From Rhodospirillales bacterium (GTDB lineage Bacteria; Pseudomonadota; Alphaproteobacteria; Rhodospirillales; Defluviicoccaceae): a stretch of 64,000 nucleotides of DNA. Below are positions 20,201-28,564 of this stretch, one piece after another (position 1 is the stretch's first letter; each line of letters starts with the position of its first letter). Position numbers and translations under genes: made by a program. Where the stretch lies: the NCBI GenBank assembly GCA_016712595.1, contig JADJQT010000001.1:2539501-2603500 (forward strand), written 5' to 3'. The notes below the pieces were generated by a model that was not told where the DNA came from, searched no databases, and saw only the letters and a program-made list of their open reading frames with translations.

Positions 20201-21012
20201 GCGGCGGCGAGCGGCTGGCGCTGGTGTTCTTCGTCGACATCAGCGAGCGCAAGCGGGCGGAGGACGAAATTGCCCGCCAGCGCGACGCACTGCATCAGGC
20301 GGAGAAGATGAGTGCGCTCGGCTCGTTGCTGGCGGGGGTCGCGCACGAGCTGAACAATCCGCTCTCGGTCGTCGTCGGCCGTGCCATCATGCTTGAGGAT
20401 CAGTCGCTCGACCCGGCGATCATGGGGAGTGTCAGCAAGATCCGCATGGCCGCGGAACGGTGTGCCCGCATCGTCCGAACCTTTCTCGCAATGGCCCGTC
20501 AACAGGCGCCGATCCGGCTTCCGGTACGCATCGACGCGCTGATCGACACCGCCCTCGATCTGCTGACTTTCGAGCTGACCGGCGCCGGAATTGACGTCGA
20601 ATGCAGACTCGACGCCGAGCTGCCGATGACGATGGGCGACGCCGACCAGCTCACCCAGGTGTTCAATAACCTGATCATCAATGCCAAGCAGGCAATGGCC
20701 GACGCCCCACCCCCCCGCCGGCTGGTCATCACCGGTTATCTCGATAGCGTCTGCGGACAGATCTGTGTGAGCGTTTCAGATACCGGGCCGGGCATTCCGG
20801 CGGAAATCCGCGCCCGGATCTTCGATCCGTTCTTTACCACCAAACCGATCGGCTTCGGAACCGGGATCGGGCTCGCGGTCTGCCGCGGCATCATCGAAAC
20901 GCACGGTGGCACGATCACCCTTGGCATCGATGACGAGTCGGCCATCGGCGCCGCATTTACCGTACGGCTGCCGGTGGCGAACGGAAAGCACCCGCCGGGA
21001 GCGGTCCCGTAA
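17263..21012 (+). CDS. Membrane sensor histidine kinase with HAMP and six PAS domains
   Basis: A 1249-residue kinase. A membrane helix at about 19-38, a periplasmic domain of about 125 residues and a second helix at about 163-183 are followed by a HAMP domain (LRPVERLVASSRALAGGNLY). Six PAS modules begin near residues 251, 376, 503, 626, 756 and 880; modules 3, 4 and 6 are close copies (ESEELHRLLVDLAPFGI, ESERFYRELIEVSPYGI, ESEELYRLLVDLSPYGI). The phospho-acceptor is His1028 in GVAHELNNPLS, and the ATPase has N and G boxes (NNLIINAKQAM, DTGPGIP, FGTGIGLAV). No receiver domain is fused. It is the third gene of the regulator-SBP-kinase operon. Confidence 0.95.
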   Translation: MKRIGVWLRERIEDLPLRPTIAAALVLGLALPLAIAVWSDFSERRSTLREHLASEHRRLVEVLAIGMSTPIWEVRPDTGQPLIDWVMRDPRVIEVKVSGALMPDFLTASAPERQNGGDVARLERPVIRGDSVIGLVRISVSTGSADSEVTRQARRAFIAGAAELAVGLLLLFPLLRLKVLRPVERLVASSRALAGGNLYADVDVRRRDELGVLARSYEEMCRALRRLIDDLEASNAQMRQRETELNRQTQVLRATLDNMTDGITLIDRDLGLKAWNNRFLDIFSFSPALLREGLSIIDLHALDVARGGYPKAGSVDVIRRMSDSFAAGQPRQSLLHRPNGTVISIRRRALADGGFVTTYTDVTEQMAAQRKADEALALLEAVMDAVPAVLHVKDHNLRYRMVNRYFLELFGLQREAVIGRTVHEIFPPEWLARFVDHGPEVLDTNRPLPFYEWAAQIPGNTSVDLLGTKVPLFEASGTLSHVVTVEIDITQRKRAERELRESEELHRLLVDLAPFGIMVHDRARIRFLNPAGCAILGVPDASLVLGMHVIDFVADDEKAITFDRIRRMFDLGEPLAPEERLLLTIDGEPIEVSAAGVPARRGGETLALVVFQDIGERKQAERALKESERFYRELIEVSPYGILLHNDEAIAFLNPAGQRILGVEGPAQVTGQHYCTFVHPDEREMALARLNQVRAGSAVGITERRLVTTGGDNIDVAIAGVPLMRGGQRLAFVMFGDITERKRAETERHRWLQLLRDAIASIPNGFAVFDTSRRLVTCNAAFAALYDEDTETLAGSSAIELITRFSRLSKTVQGAEVADVAADIDGLLDQLWRSVTWPIEVELRDGRWLLIAHHRTNEGGLVIVRTDITDLKRMQQALRESEELYRLLVDLSPYGILLHDCRAIVFMNPAGSRMLAAIDTTTIVGRHYGSFVIDAERPAALARLRRVLDNGEVIKETERRLLTLDGREITVATSAVPFFRGGERLALVFFVDISERKRAEDEIARQRDALHQAEKMSALGSLLAGVAHELNNPLSVVVGRAIMLEDQSLDPAIMGSVSKIRMAAERCARIVRTFLAMARQQAPIRLPVRIDALIDTALDLLTFELTGAGIDVECRLDAELPMTMGDADQLTQVFNNLIINAKQAMADAPPPRRLVITGYLDSVCGQICVSVSDTGPGIPAEIRARIFDPFFTTKPIGFGTGIGLAVCRGIIETHGGTITLGIDDESAIGAAFTVRLPVANGKHPPGAVP

Positions 21013-21708
21013 GGCGATGGGATGCCCAGAGCTGGCAGACAAGGCTTCGCAGATGGGACGAGTGCGCACGCCGACGCCGAGGCAAAGTGAAAAAAAGCCA
21101 GCCGAGCCCCGCTGAGGGCAGCGAGGTGCCGACCTCCCTGCTCTTCTCCGGATCGCAACCAAGGCACTTCCATGGGCCGCCAAGCGGTCGAGGGAACCGC
21201 GCGGAGCGAACAGCTCGGGGTCGTACCTCCCCGCGTTCGCTCTTGCGAAAAACCATGAGATGCGCCTGCACGACTGCCGGAAACATCGAGACAACTCGCA
21301 TCGAGCAAGACTGCACGGCGACGCGCCCGTCGGGTGCTCGACTGGCCCCCGGCGACGCGCTCGCGCCGGGAACGCCAGCAAGATGAGGGACCACCGTTTC
21401 CGATCGATGTCGCGCCGCCGGCAACTTTATTTCAATTGTTTCCGCTCGGCCCGGACGGAGCGAACGTACGCAGGCGACAAACACGGCCGCGTTGAACTGG
21501 GCGAGCCGCGTCCCGCGCGCGCTTATGCCGTCACTAATTTGCCACAGTCAGGGCGGCTATCGGCGAAGCCTCTTTTCATCCTATGCAGATTACGCCGCTC
21601 GATTTAAAGTATTATCTATATTTTTATGCACGGAAAGCGGAAAGGCGATCGCAGCCACTCGCCGCTGGATTGCTCAAGTAGGAACCTCACTCACATCGGT
21701 CAACGGAC
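21013..21708. other. Non-coding stretch upstream of the penicillin-binding protein
   Basis: About 695 bp with no convincing gene. Frames of 70-190 codons on either strand read as arginine- and serine-rich sequence without recognisable motifs. The last 120 bp, particularly 21598-21640, are distinctly AT-rich and may hold the promoter of the following gene. Confidence 0.5.
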
Positions 21709-24700
21709 ATGCGAGAAGGCAGGGCCAAGCTTCGGATGTCTTGGGATCGGGTTCTCGCCGGCATGTTGCTTGCCGGTGTCGCCGGCGTGGCAATCTGGGG
21801 CGTGAGCATCGAGCTCGAAGCCTCTCCGATCCAATCACGGCTTTTCTCCAAGCTAGCAAGTAATTTCAGCTATACCGTCGAGCCCGGGCCGAACGCGGAC
21901 GCGCGTTTTCCCGAGTTCGGCCCTTATGACGAGCGCCTCGGCTACGCGCACATTCCAAGCTTCATCACCTCGCTCACGGAGGCGGGGTTTGTCGTATCCG
22001 ACCAGGCCAGACTGTCATCTGCACTGACGGATTTCATCGATTACGGCGGTTTTGCTGTGTTTCCGGAGAAATCACAGGCAGGGTTGACCCTGTATGATTC
22101 GACAGGCGAGATCCTTTACCTATCTCGCCATCCGGAACGGGTTTTCGCCAGCTTCGATTCCATCCCCCCGTTCATTGTTGACGCGCTCTTGTTTATCGAG
22201 AACAGAGAGCTTCTCGACGATCGCTATCCCATGCGCAACCCGGCGGTGGAATGGGATCGGTTCGCGGCGGCGGCGGCGAACGTGGTGACCGGCCACTTGG
22301 AGAGCGGTGGTAAGCGCTTTGGCGGCTCGACCCTGGCGACGCAGATCGAGAAGTATCGGCATTCGCCCGAAGGCCGGACCAACGGCATTGAGGACAAGCT
22401 GCGTCAGATCACCTCGGCCAGCCTGCGCGCGTACAGCGGCGGCCCGATCACGGCTCCCGCCCGTCAGCATATCGTCGTCGATTACATCAATTCGACGCCT
22501 TTGTCGGCGCGCGCCGGCTTCGGCGAGGTCATCGGCATCGGCGACGGCCTGTGGGCATGGTACGGAACCGACCTTGACGAGGCCGTCCGGGTCCTGAACG
22601 GACCCAACCGGTCACGCGCGGAGAAGCTCCGCGCCGCGACGATCTACAAACAGGTGGTCAGCCTACTGATCGCCCAGCGACGCCCCTCCTATTACCTGCT
22701 GCAGGGGCACGAAGACCTCGAACAGTTGATCGATACCTACCTGCGACTGATGGCCGCCGACGGCATCATCTCAGCAGAAATGCGCGATGCCGCGATTGCC
22801 GCACCGCTCGCGTTTCGCCACGACCAGCCGCCGCCGGCGGAAGCCTCGTTCATCGATCGCAAGGCGACGACGGCGATGCGCGCGCATATCCTCTCGCTGA
22901 TCGGCGTGCCACAGTTCTACGAACTCGACCGTCTCGATCTGCGCGCCGAGTCGACGCTCGACGCGGCGACGCAACGCGGCGTCATCAACGTGCTTCGGCA
23001 GGTCACCGATGACGATCAGGCGGAAAAGCTGGGGCTGATCGGCAAGCGCCTGCTGCAGAAAGGCGAGGCCAGCGGCGTCGCCTACAGCTTTACGCTCTAC
23101 GAACGCGGCTCCGGCGCCAATTATCTGCGCGTCCAGGCCGATACCCTCGACCGGCCACTCGACCTCAACGAAGGTGGAAAGTTCGATCTCGGATCGACCG
23201 CGAAGCTGCGGACGCTGGTGACCTACCTGCAGATCATCGCCAAGCTGCACGAAAAGTTCGCCACGATGAGTCGCGCCGAACTGACCGGTGCCGCCGCCGA
23301 CGCGGATGATCCGTTGACGCGCTGGGCAGCGCAATACCTCGCCGAGTCGGGCGATCGACGGCTGCAGCCAATGGTCGACGCGGCGATGGACAGAACCTAT
23401 TCGGCGAGCCCCGGCGAGGCCTTCTTTACCGGCCACGGGCTGCATGTCTTTTCGAACTTCGACAAGAAAAGCAACGGCCTGGTCATGTCGCTGACCGATG
23501 CACTGCGCAACTCGGTCAACCTCGTATTCATCCGGCTGATGCGCGACATCATCCGCTATTATCAGGCCCTCGGTCCCGAGCCGCTGCGCGATGTCCTGGC
23601 GGACCCTGACCATCCTGAGCGCGGCGCCTACCTCGAGCGCTTTGCCGACATGGAAGGCAAGGCCTACCTCGATCGCTTCTACCGCCGCTACCGCAACCGC
23701 ACGCCGGACGAAGCGCTGGCATTGCTGTCGAAGCGTGCTCGCCCGACGCCATACCGCCAAGCGACGATCTTCCGTTCCGTGCGTCCGGACGCCGACGTCA
23801 GCGAATTCCGCACGTTCATCAAGCAGCGGCTGCCCGACGCCGACCTCGATAACGATGAAATCCTGCGGCTGTATAACCGTTACGGACCCAACAAGTTCAA
23901 TCTTCATGATCGCGGCTACATCGCCCGCGTCCATCCGCTCGAGCTATGGCTGGTCAACTACTTGCAGAAACAGCCGGACGTCACCCGCAACGAGGTGATC
24001 GCCGCGAGCACGGATACGCGCCAGGAAGTCTACGCGTGGCTGTTCAAGGCGAAGCGCAAGGGCGTCAAGGATTCGCGCATCCGCATCATGCTCGAGGATG
24101 AGGCCTTCGAGAAGCTGCACGAGGCCTGGGCGCAGGTGGGATACCCCTTCGCCACACTGGTGCCGTCGCTGGCGACGGCGATCGGCAGTTCCGCGGACCG
24201 GCCGGCGGCACTCGCCGAACTCGTCGGCATCATTCTCAACGACGGCGTCCGCCAGCCGACGGTGCGGATCAAATCGGTGCACCTCGCCGAAGGCACGCCT
24301 TACGAGGCCCATCTCGTCCGGCCGGGCGAGGCCGGCGAGCAACTGTTTCCGGCGGAAGTCGCCGTCGCGCTGCGCCGCGCTCTCGCCAACGTGGTCGCCA
24401 ACGGCACGGCCAAGCGCGCCTATGGCGCATTCGTCGACGCCAACGGCAGGCAACTCCCCTGCGGTGGCAAGACCGGAACTGGCGACGAGACGTTCGGTCG
24501 GGGCTCGGGACGCTCGAAGGAGGTCGGTCGCGCCGCCGCATTCGCGTTCTACATCGGCGACCGTTTTTTTGGCGTTATCACCGCGCATGTTCCCGGCGAG
24601 CGCGCGGGGCGGTATACGTTTACCAGCGCGTTGCCGACGCAGGTGCTCAAGGTCCTGGCCCCCTCGCTCGAACCTCTCATCACCCGCCCGGTACAGCGCC

Positions 24701-24747
24701 CTGATGGCGTACAGGTGATTGCCAAGGCGGACCACGCGGTCCCGTAG
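21709..24747 (+). CDS. Class A-like penicillin-binding protein with degenerate glycosyltransferase domain
   Basis: A 1012-residue protein with one N-terminal membrane anchor (about residues 14-33). A GT51-like domain at about 150-300 keeps IEN (E164), GGSTLATQIEK (205-215) and IVVDYINSTPL, but the motif that normally carries the second catalytic Glu reads IEDKLRQI, with Gln233. The transpeptidase domain has an intact triad: S496-T-A-K499, S602-V-N604 and K921-T-G. About 317 residues separate SxN from KTG, much more than usual, so an insertion (about 640-790) is present. It is 26 bp upstream of an L,D-transpeptidase gene. It likely crosslinks peptidoglycan; polymerase activity is uncertain. 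Confidence 0.85.
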   Translation: MREGRAKLRMSWDRVLAGMLLAGVAGVAIWGVSIELEASPIQSRLFSKLASNFSYTVEPGPNADARFPEFGPYDERLGYAHIPSFITSLTEAGFVVSDQARLSSALTDFIDYGGFAVFPEKSQAGLTLYDSTGEILYLSRHPERVFASFDSIPPFIVDALLFIENRELLDDRYPMRNPAVEWDRFAAAAANVVTGHLESGGKRFGGSTLATQIEKYRHSPEGRTNGIEDKLRQITSASLRAYSGGPITAPARQHIVVDYINSTPLSARAGFGEVIGIGDGLWAWYGTDLDEAVRVLNGPNRSRAEKLRAATIYKQVVSLLIAQRRPSYYLLQGHEDLEQLIDTYLRLMAADGIISAEMRDAAIAAPLAFRHDQPPPAEASFIDRKATTAMRAHILSLIGVPQFYELDRLDLRAESTLDAATQRGVINVLRQVTDDDQAEKLGLIGKRLLQKGEASGVAYSFTLYERGSGANYLRVQADTLDRPLDLNEGGKFDLGSTAKLRTLVTYLQIIAKLHEKFATMSRAELTGAAADADDPLTRWAAQYLAESGDRRLQPMVDAAMDRTYSASPGEAFFTGHGLHVFSNFDKKSNGLVMSLTDALRNSVNLVFIRLMRDIIRYYQALGPEPLRDVLADPDHPERGAYLERFADMEGKAYLDRFYRRYRNRTPDEALALLSKRARPTPYRQATIFRSVRPDADVSEFRTFIKQRLPDADLDNDEILRLYNRYGPNKFNLHDRGYIARVHPLELWLVNYLQKQPDVTRNEVIAASTDTRQEVYAWLFKAKRKGVKDSRIRIMLEDEAFEKLHEAWAQVGYPFATLVPSLATAIGSSADRPAALAELVGIILNDGVRQPTVRIKSVHLAEGTPYEAHLVRPGEAGEQLFPAEVAVALRRALANVVANGTAKRAYGAFVDANGRQLPCGGKTGTGDETFGRGSGRSKEVGRAAAFAFYIGDRFFGVITAHVPGERAGRYTFTSALPTQVLKVLAPSLEPLITRPVQRPDGVQVIAKADHAVP

Positions 24748-24773
24748 GATTAACAGGAGCGTTCGCAGTCCTC

Positions 24774-25844
24774 ATGCCATACCCTTTGCTCCGCTCGGCG
24801 CGTAACACCGAGCCGGAAAAATTATGTTTGCCCATCGTCAGGCGGATCGGCAGCGCCTTTATCGGCGCGCTCTTCGCGCTTGCCGTCATCGGGGCGGCGC
24901 CCAGCGCGACGCTTGGAGCAGCGCCCGAGGCAACGCCCGGGGCGACGCCCGAGGCGACAGCGGCGAAGACCGGCGACATCATCGGCGAGATGCACGATTA
25001 CGTGACGTGGAATCCCAAGGAGGACATGCTCGACATCGCGCGGGCCGAGGAGCTCGGACTGATCGAGCTGATGGTGGCGAACCCCGGCGTCGATCCCTGG
25101 TTCCCGGGCCCGAACACCCATGTGACCTTGCCGACCATGCACATCCTGCCGGACGCCCGGCACGTCGGCATCGTCATCAACACCGCCGAACTCAGGCTCT
25201 ACTACTACGGGGCGGAGGACGGTCCGTTGTCGTTCCCGCTCGGAGTGGGCCGCGACGGCTACCTCACCCCGGTCGGCTCGACAAAAATCGTGCGTAAGAA
25301 GGACCATCCGTCCTGGTATCTGACCGCGTCGGAGATCCGCGATCACCCGGAGCTGCCGCGCGTCGTTCCGCCCGGAGAGGATAATCCCCTTGGCGAATAC
25401 GCGATGTACCTCGGCTGGCCCTCCTACCTTATCCACGGCACGAACACGCCGTGGGGAATCGGCCGGCGCACCAGCCGCGGCTGCATCCGCATGTACCCCG
25501 AGGACATCGAATGGCTGTTCGAGCGGGTGCCGATCGGCACGCCGGTTACGGTCGTCGATCAGGTCGTCAAGCTTGGCTGGAAGGACGGCGAACTTTATAT
25601 TGAGGTCCAGCCTTCGACCAAGCAGATCGATACGATGGAGGAGACCAGCAAATCTCCGCCACCGCCGGAGCCGCTGCCGCTGGCGCAGGAGGCTGACCAC
25701 ATTCTTGCCGTCGCCGGCGAGGATGTACCGCGGCTTGACTGGCCGGCGATCGAAAAGGCGCTTAACGAACGCGTAGGTTATCCTATCCGCATTACCCTGG
25801 CACCGGGACCGAACGAACAAGCCAACGCAACCAACCATCCGTAG
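24774..25844 (+). CDS. L,D-transpeptidase (YkuD/ErfK family)
   Basis: A 356-residue exported protein. An N-terminal hydrophobic segment (about 22-45) is followed by a low-complexity linker of repeated G-A-x-P-E-A-T units. The YkuD domain starts near VGIVINTAELRLYYYG, and the active site reads IHGTNTPWGIGRR...SRGCIRMYP, with His221 and nucleophile Cys237. It makes 3-3 crosslinks in peptidoglycan or attaches proteins to it in the periplasm. It follows the PBP gene by 26 bp, forming a wall-synthesis pair. The C-terminal 90 residues after the catalytic domain are a proline-rich spacer and a short unknown module. Confidence 0.93.
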   Translation: MPYPLLRSARNTEPEKLCLPIVRRIGSAFIGALFALAVIGAAPSATLGAAPEATPGATPEATAAKTGDIIGEMHDYVTWNPKEDMLDIARAEELGLIELMVANPGVDPWFPGPNTHVTLPTMHILPDARHVGIVINTAELRLYYYGAEDGPLSFPLGVGRDGYLTPVGSTKIVRKKDHPSWYLTASEIRDHPELPRVVPPGEDNPLGEYAMYLGWPSYLIHGTNTPWGIGRRTSRGCIRMYPEDIEWLFERVPIGTPVTVVDQVVKLGWKDGELYIEVQPSTKQIDTMEETSKSPPPPEPLPLAQEADHILAVAGEDVPRLDWPAIEKALNERVGYPIRITLAPGPNEQANATNHP

Positions 25845-25917
25845 GGTCACGATCCGAGGCGTCCGGACGCTCGTCCGGCCCGCGGCGCAACCGACAGTAA
25901 GGGCGGGAGAACGGGGC

Positions 25918-26850
25918 ATGAAGATCGGAATCATCGGCGCGGGCCAGGTTGGCTCGTCTGCCGCATTTGCCATGATGCTCAACGCGGTGGGCACAGAGAT
26001 CGTCCTTGTCGACCTCAATGCCGCCGCCGCGGCAGCGCAGGCGATGGACATCGTGCATGGCGTACCGTTCGGCAGCCAGGTCCTCGTCCGAGCCGGCGAC
26101 TACGCGGACCTCGCCGGCGCTGCAGTCGTCGTCGTCTCCGCCGGCGTCAACCAGAAGCCGGGTGAAACCCGGTTGCAGCTTCTCGAACGCAACGCCGCAG
26201 TCTTCAAGACGGTGATTCCGCAGGTACTAGCGGCGGCGCCCGAGGCCATTCTGGTGATCGCAACCAATCCCGTCGATATCATGACCTCCGTGGCCACGCG
26301 CATTTCCGGTCTCGCGCCGACACGGATCGTCGGCTCCGGAACGATCCTCGATACAGCGCGATACCGCAGCTTGCTGTCGGCCCACCTGCGGATCGCACCG
26401 CAGTCCATTCACGCCTACGTTCTCGGCGAGCACGGCGACAGCGAGGTGCTGATTTGGTCGAGTGCCGACGCGGCGACGATGCCGATCGAGGTCTTCTCCC
26501 GTCACGTTGGACGGCCGTTGACCAAAGAAGCGCGAGAGGCAATCGACGACGGCGTCCGCAATGCCGCCTATAAGATCATCGGTGGCAAGGGTGCCACCCA
26601 TTATGGCATCGGCGCCGGCCTTTCCCGACTGGTGCGCGCGATCCTATCCGACGAGCATCGGGTCTTTACCGTTTCGACCGTCACCCCGGATGCCGAGGGG
26701 ATCACTGATGTCGCGCTGTCACTGCCGCGGGTAGTCGCGCGCGACGGAGTGGCGGTGACGATTCCGCCGCGACTCGACGATAATGAACGGCGGGCACTTC
26801 GCCGCAGCGCCGAGATTCTCAAAGCGGCGCAGGACGCGATTTCCCTCTGA
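25918..26850 (+). CDS. ldh: L-lactate dehydrogenase
   Basis: A 310-residue NAD-dependent enzyme of the LDH/MDH superfamily. The N-terminal Rossmann motif is GIIGAGQVGSSAAF and the NAD-specific Asp lies in IVLVDLN. The substrate-specificity loop reads GVNQKPGETRLQLLERN, with Gln where malate dehydrogenases have Arg, which marks LDH. The catalytic His is in VLGEHGDSEV, and the Arg and Asp are in TNPVDIMT and the following helix. It interconverts pyruvate and L-lactate in the cytoplasm. It is 73 bp after the L,D-transpeptidase gene on the same strand, with no functional link apparent. Confidence 0.93.
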   Translation: MKIGIIGAGQVGSSAAFAMMLNAVGTEIVLVDLNAAAAAAQAMDIVHGVPFGSQVLVRAGDYADLAGAAVVVVSAGVNQKPGETRLQLLERNAAVFKTVIPQVLAAAPEAILVIATNPVDIMTSVATRISGLAPTRIVGSGTILDTARYRSLLSAHLRIAPQSIHAYVLGEHGDSEVLIWSSADAATMPIEVFSRHVGRPLTKEAREAIDDGVRNAAYKIIGGKGATHYGIGAGLSRLVRAILSDEHRVFTVSTVTPDAEGITDVALSLPRVVARDGVAVTIPPRLDDNERRALRRSAEILKAAQDAISL

Positions 26851-26973
26851 AGGGCGAAACGAGAGCCGAAAAACGGAAGGGGACCAGACGACGATGGTCT
26901 CGCGCGCAAGGGGCTTGCGCTTGCTCTGCCGAGCGGGATTATTGCGTCCGGCAGGTTTGCACGGAGAAAAACC

Positions 26974-27333
26974 ATGATTGAATTGCTGCCGGAAACGAGC
27001 GGAAATCTTATCGCGGTCAGGATGGCGGGAACCATCACCGAGGAAGAGCAGGACGAATATTTCGGTAAGGTGGAAGCGATTTTCGCACGGGAACGCGTCG
27101 AGCACATGCTTATGGATTGGACCGACCTGGACGGCTGGGACAAGGGCACACGCAGTACCGGCACCTGGTTCGGCATGCACCACCGGGCGCTGGTCGGCCG
27201 CGTCGCCATCGTCGCCGACGAGACATGGGCGGATGAGAGCCAGCGCATCGCCGATATATTCCATGCGGCGACGGTCCGCCGGTTTCCACCGTCCGCACGT
27301 TCGCAGGCGATCGAGTGGGTCCGGCAAGGATAA
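26974..27333 (+). CDS. SpoIIAA-like (STAS/SEC14-type) domain protein
   Basis: A 119-residue single-domain protein. The pattern ETSGNLIAVRMAGTITEEEQDEY, HMLMDWTDLDGWDKG and RVAIVADETWADESQRIADIF is characteristic of the PF11964 SpoIIAA-like family, which adopts a STAS/SEC14-like fold. No enzymatic residue is apparent and the cellular role of the family is not settled. It has a GGAG-type ribosome site and follows ldh by 123 bp. It converges on the zinc-ribbon gene. Confidence 0.82.
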   Translation: MIELLPETSGNLIAVRMAGTITEEEQDEYFGKVEAIFARERVEHMLMDWTDLDGWDKGTRSTGTWFGMHHRALVGRVAIVADETWADESQRIADIFHAATVRRFPPSARSQAIEWVRQG

Positions 27334-27406
27334 GCACGATCACCGCCCGGCACGCCCGCTCCCCTCGCCTCACACCTGCCCGTGCTGGCTGGGCGCTCCG
27401 GGTCGT

Positions 27407-28435
27407 TTACGGATGCGGCTCGGCGAACCCAACGCGGATGCGTCGGGCCTCGGGATTGGGGGGAGAGAACTTCGCCTCGAACGGGACTGTCTCGCCGGGG
27501 GCGACGCTCTCGCGCGGGTTCGGTACGGTAACGACCTGGAGTTCATCGTCGGACTCGCCGTAGAGTCCTATGCGCACCGCCGGCAGCGGAACCCGCGCGT
27601 TGCCAATGTTGGTGACGATGCCATTCACCACCAGGACGTCGTCGCCGCCGTTCCGCTCCCGAGACCCCACCACTTGACGGATTTCAAGTCCGGCTCCGAG
27701 GTCGTTCGACGTCAGTCCAAGGGCGTCGTAAGCGCGTTCTGTCGCGGGCAGCGCGGCAATGATCGGCGCGCGCAGAACGATGAGCAAGGCCGACAGCGTA
27801 ATGGTCGTGGCGATGGCGGAAACCGATGCAATAACGCTCGTACGGCGGTACAGCGGCACGTTTGCCGTTTTCCCGCCGCGCGCCTTCGCGGGCGCCTTAT
27901 TGGCCGGCGCCTTGCTCGCCGATCCTTCGCCATCAGGCGCGCGGGCAGTCTCGCCTGCCACATCGGTGGCCGTATCGGCCTGCGTATCTTGCGCCGTCTG
28001 AACATCTTCGACCTCAGTGCCGCCGGCTGTCGCAGCGCCATCGTCGGCACCTCCGCTCCCGTCGCGCGGCTGTTCAGGCGTCACGTCAAAGGCGACGCCC
28101 CCTGCGCCTGGCGCCGTGTCGGGTGCCCTGTCCTTAGCGGCCGGTACAGAGGGTTCCGACGGCGCATCGTCATCCTCGGATTCCTGCCACGGCGGCTCGC
28201 CCGTTGCCGCCGCGAACTCCGCCCCGGGCTCGTCGTCCTCAGGGAATTCCGGCGATTCGCGTCTTTCGTCGGGATCGTGCATCTCCAACGCCGTCGCGGC
28301 GTTTGTGGTGCGTCCGTCCGGATGCTGCGTCCAGCGCTCGTTGCACGCGGAACACTGGACAATCCGAGGGTTCGGACCAAATGCGCGGTCTTCGACCGCG
28401 TAGGATGCCGTGCAACGCGGGCAGGCTATAATCAT
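27407..28435 (-). CDS. MJ0042-type zinc-ribbon / DUF3426 membrane protein
   Basis: A 342-residue protein. The N-terminus carries a zinc ribbon with two CxxC pairs (CPRC at about 5-8, CSAC at about 32-35). A long acidic, Pro/Ala-rich low-complexity linker (about 45-190) follows, then one membrane helix (about 210-230). The C-terminal DUF3426-like domain reads EIRQVVGSRERNGGDDVLVV...ETVPFEAKFSPPNPEARRI. It is probably a single-pass inner-membrane protein with the ribbon in the cytoplasm. It is divergent from ftsE, an arrangement recurrent in alphaproteobacteria. Its function is unknown. Confidence 0.85.
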   Translation of the reverse strand: MIIACPRCTASYAVEDRAFGPNPRIVQCSACNERWTQHPDGRTTNAATALEMHDPDERRESPEFPEDDEPGAEFAAATGEPPWQESEDDDAPSEPSVPAAKDRAPDTAPGAGGVAFDVTPEQPRDGSGGADDGAATAGGTEVEDVQTAQDTQADTATDVAGETARAPDGEGSASKAPANKAPAKARGGKTANVPLYRRTSVIASVSAIATTITLSALLIVLRAPIIAALPATERAYDALGLTSNDLGAGLEIRQVVGSRERNGGDDVLVVNGIVTNIGNARVPLPAVRIGLYGESDDELQVVTVPNPRESVAPGETVPFEAKFSPPNPEARRIRVGFAEPHP

Positions 28436-28564
28436 CTGTGGCAGGGTGTGCTAAGGTCTTCCGCTTTATATGCTGCGGAGAACCCCCGCGCAAGTCGCCG
28501 CGTTATCGATTGGCGTCTTATTTTTCCCGGAATGGGGTATCTCAGGCGGAGCAAAGAGAATTCA

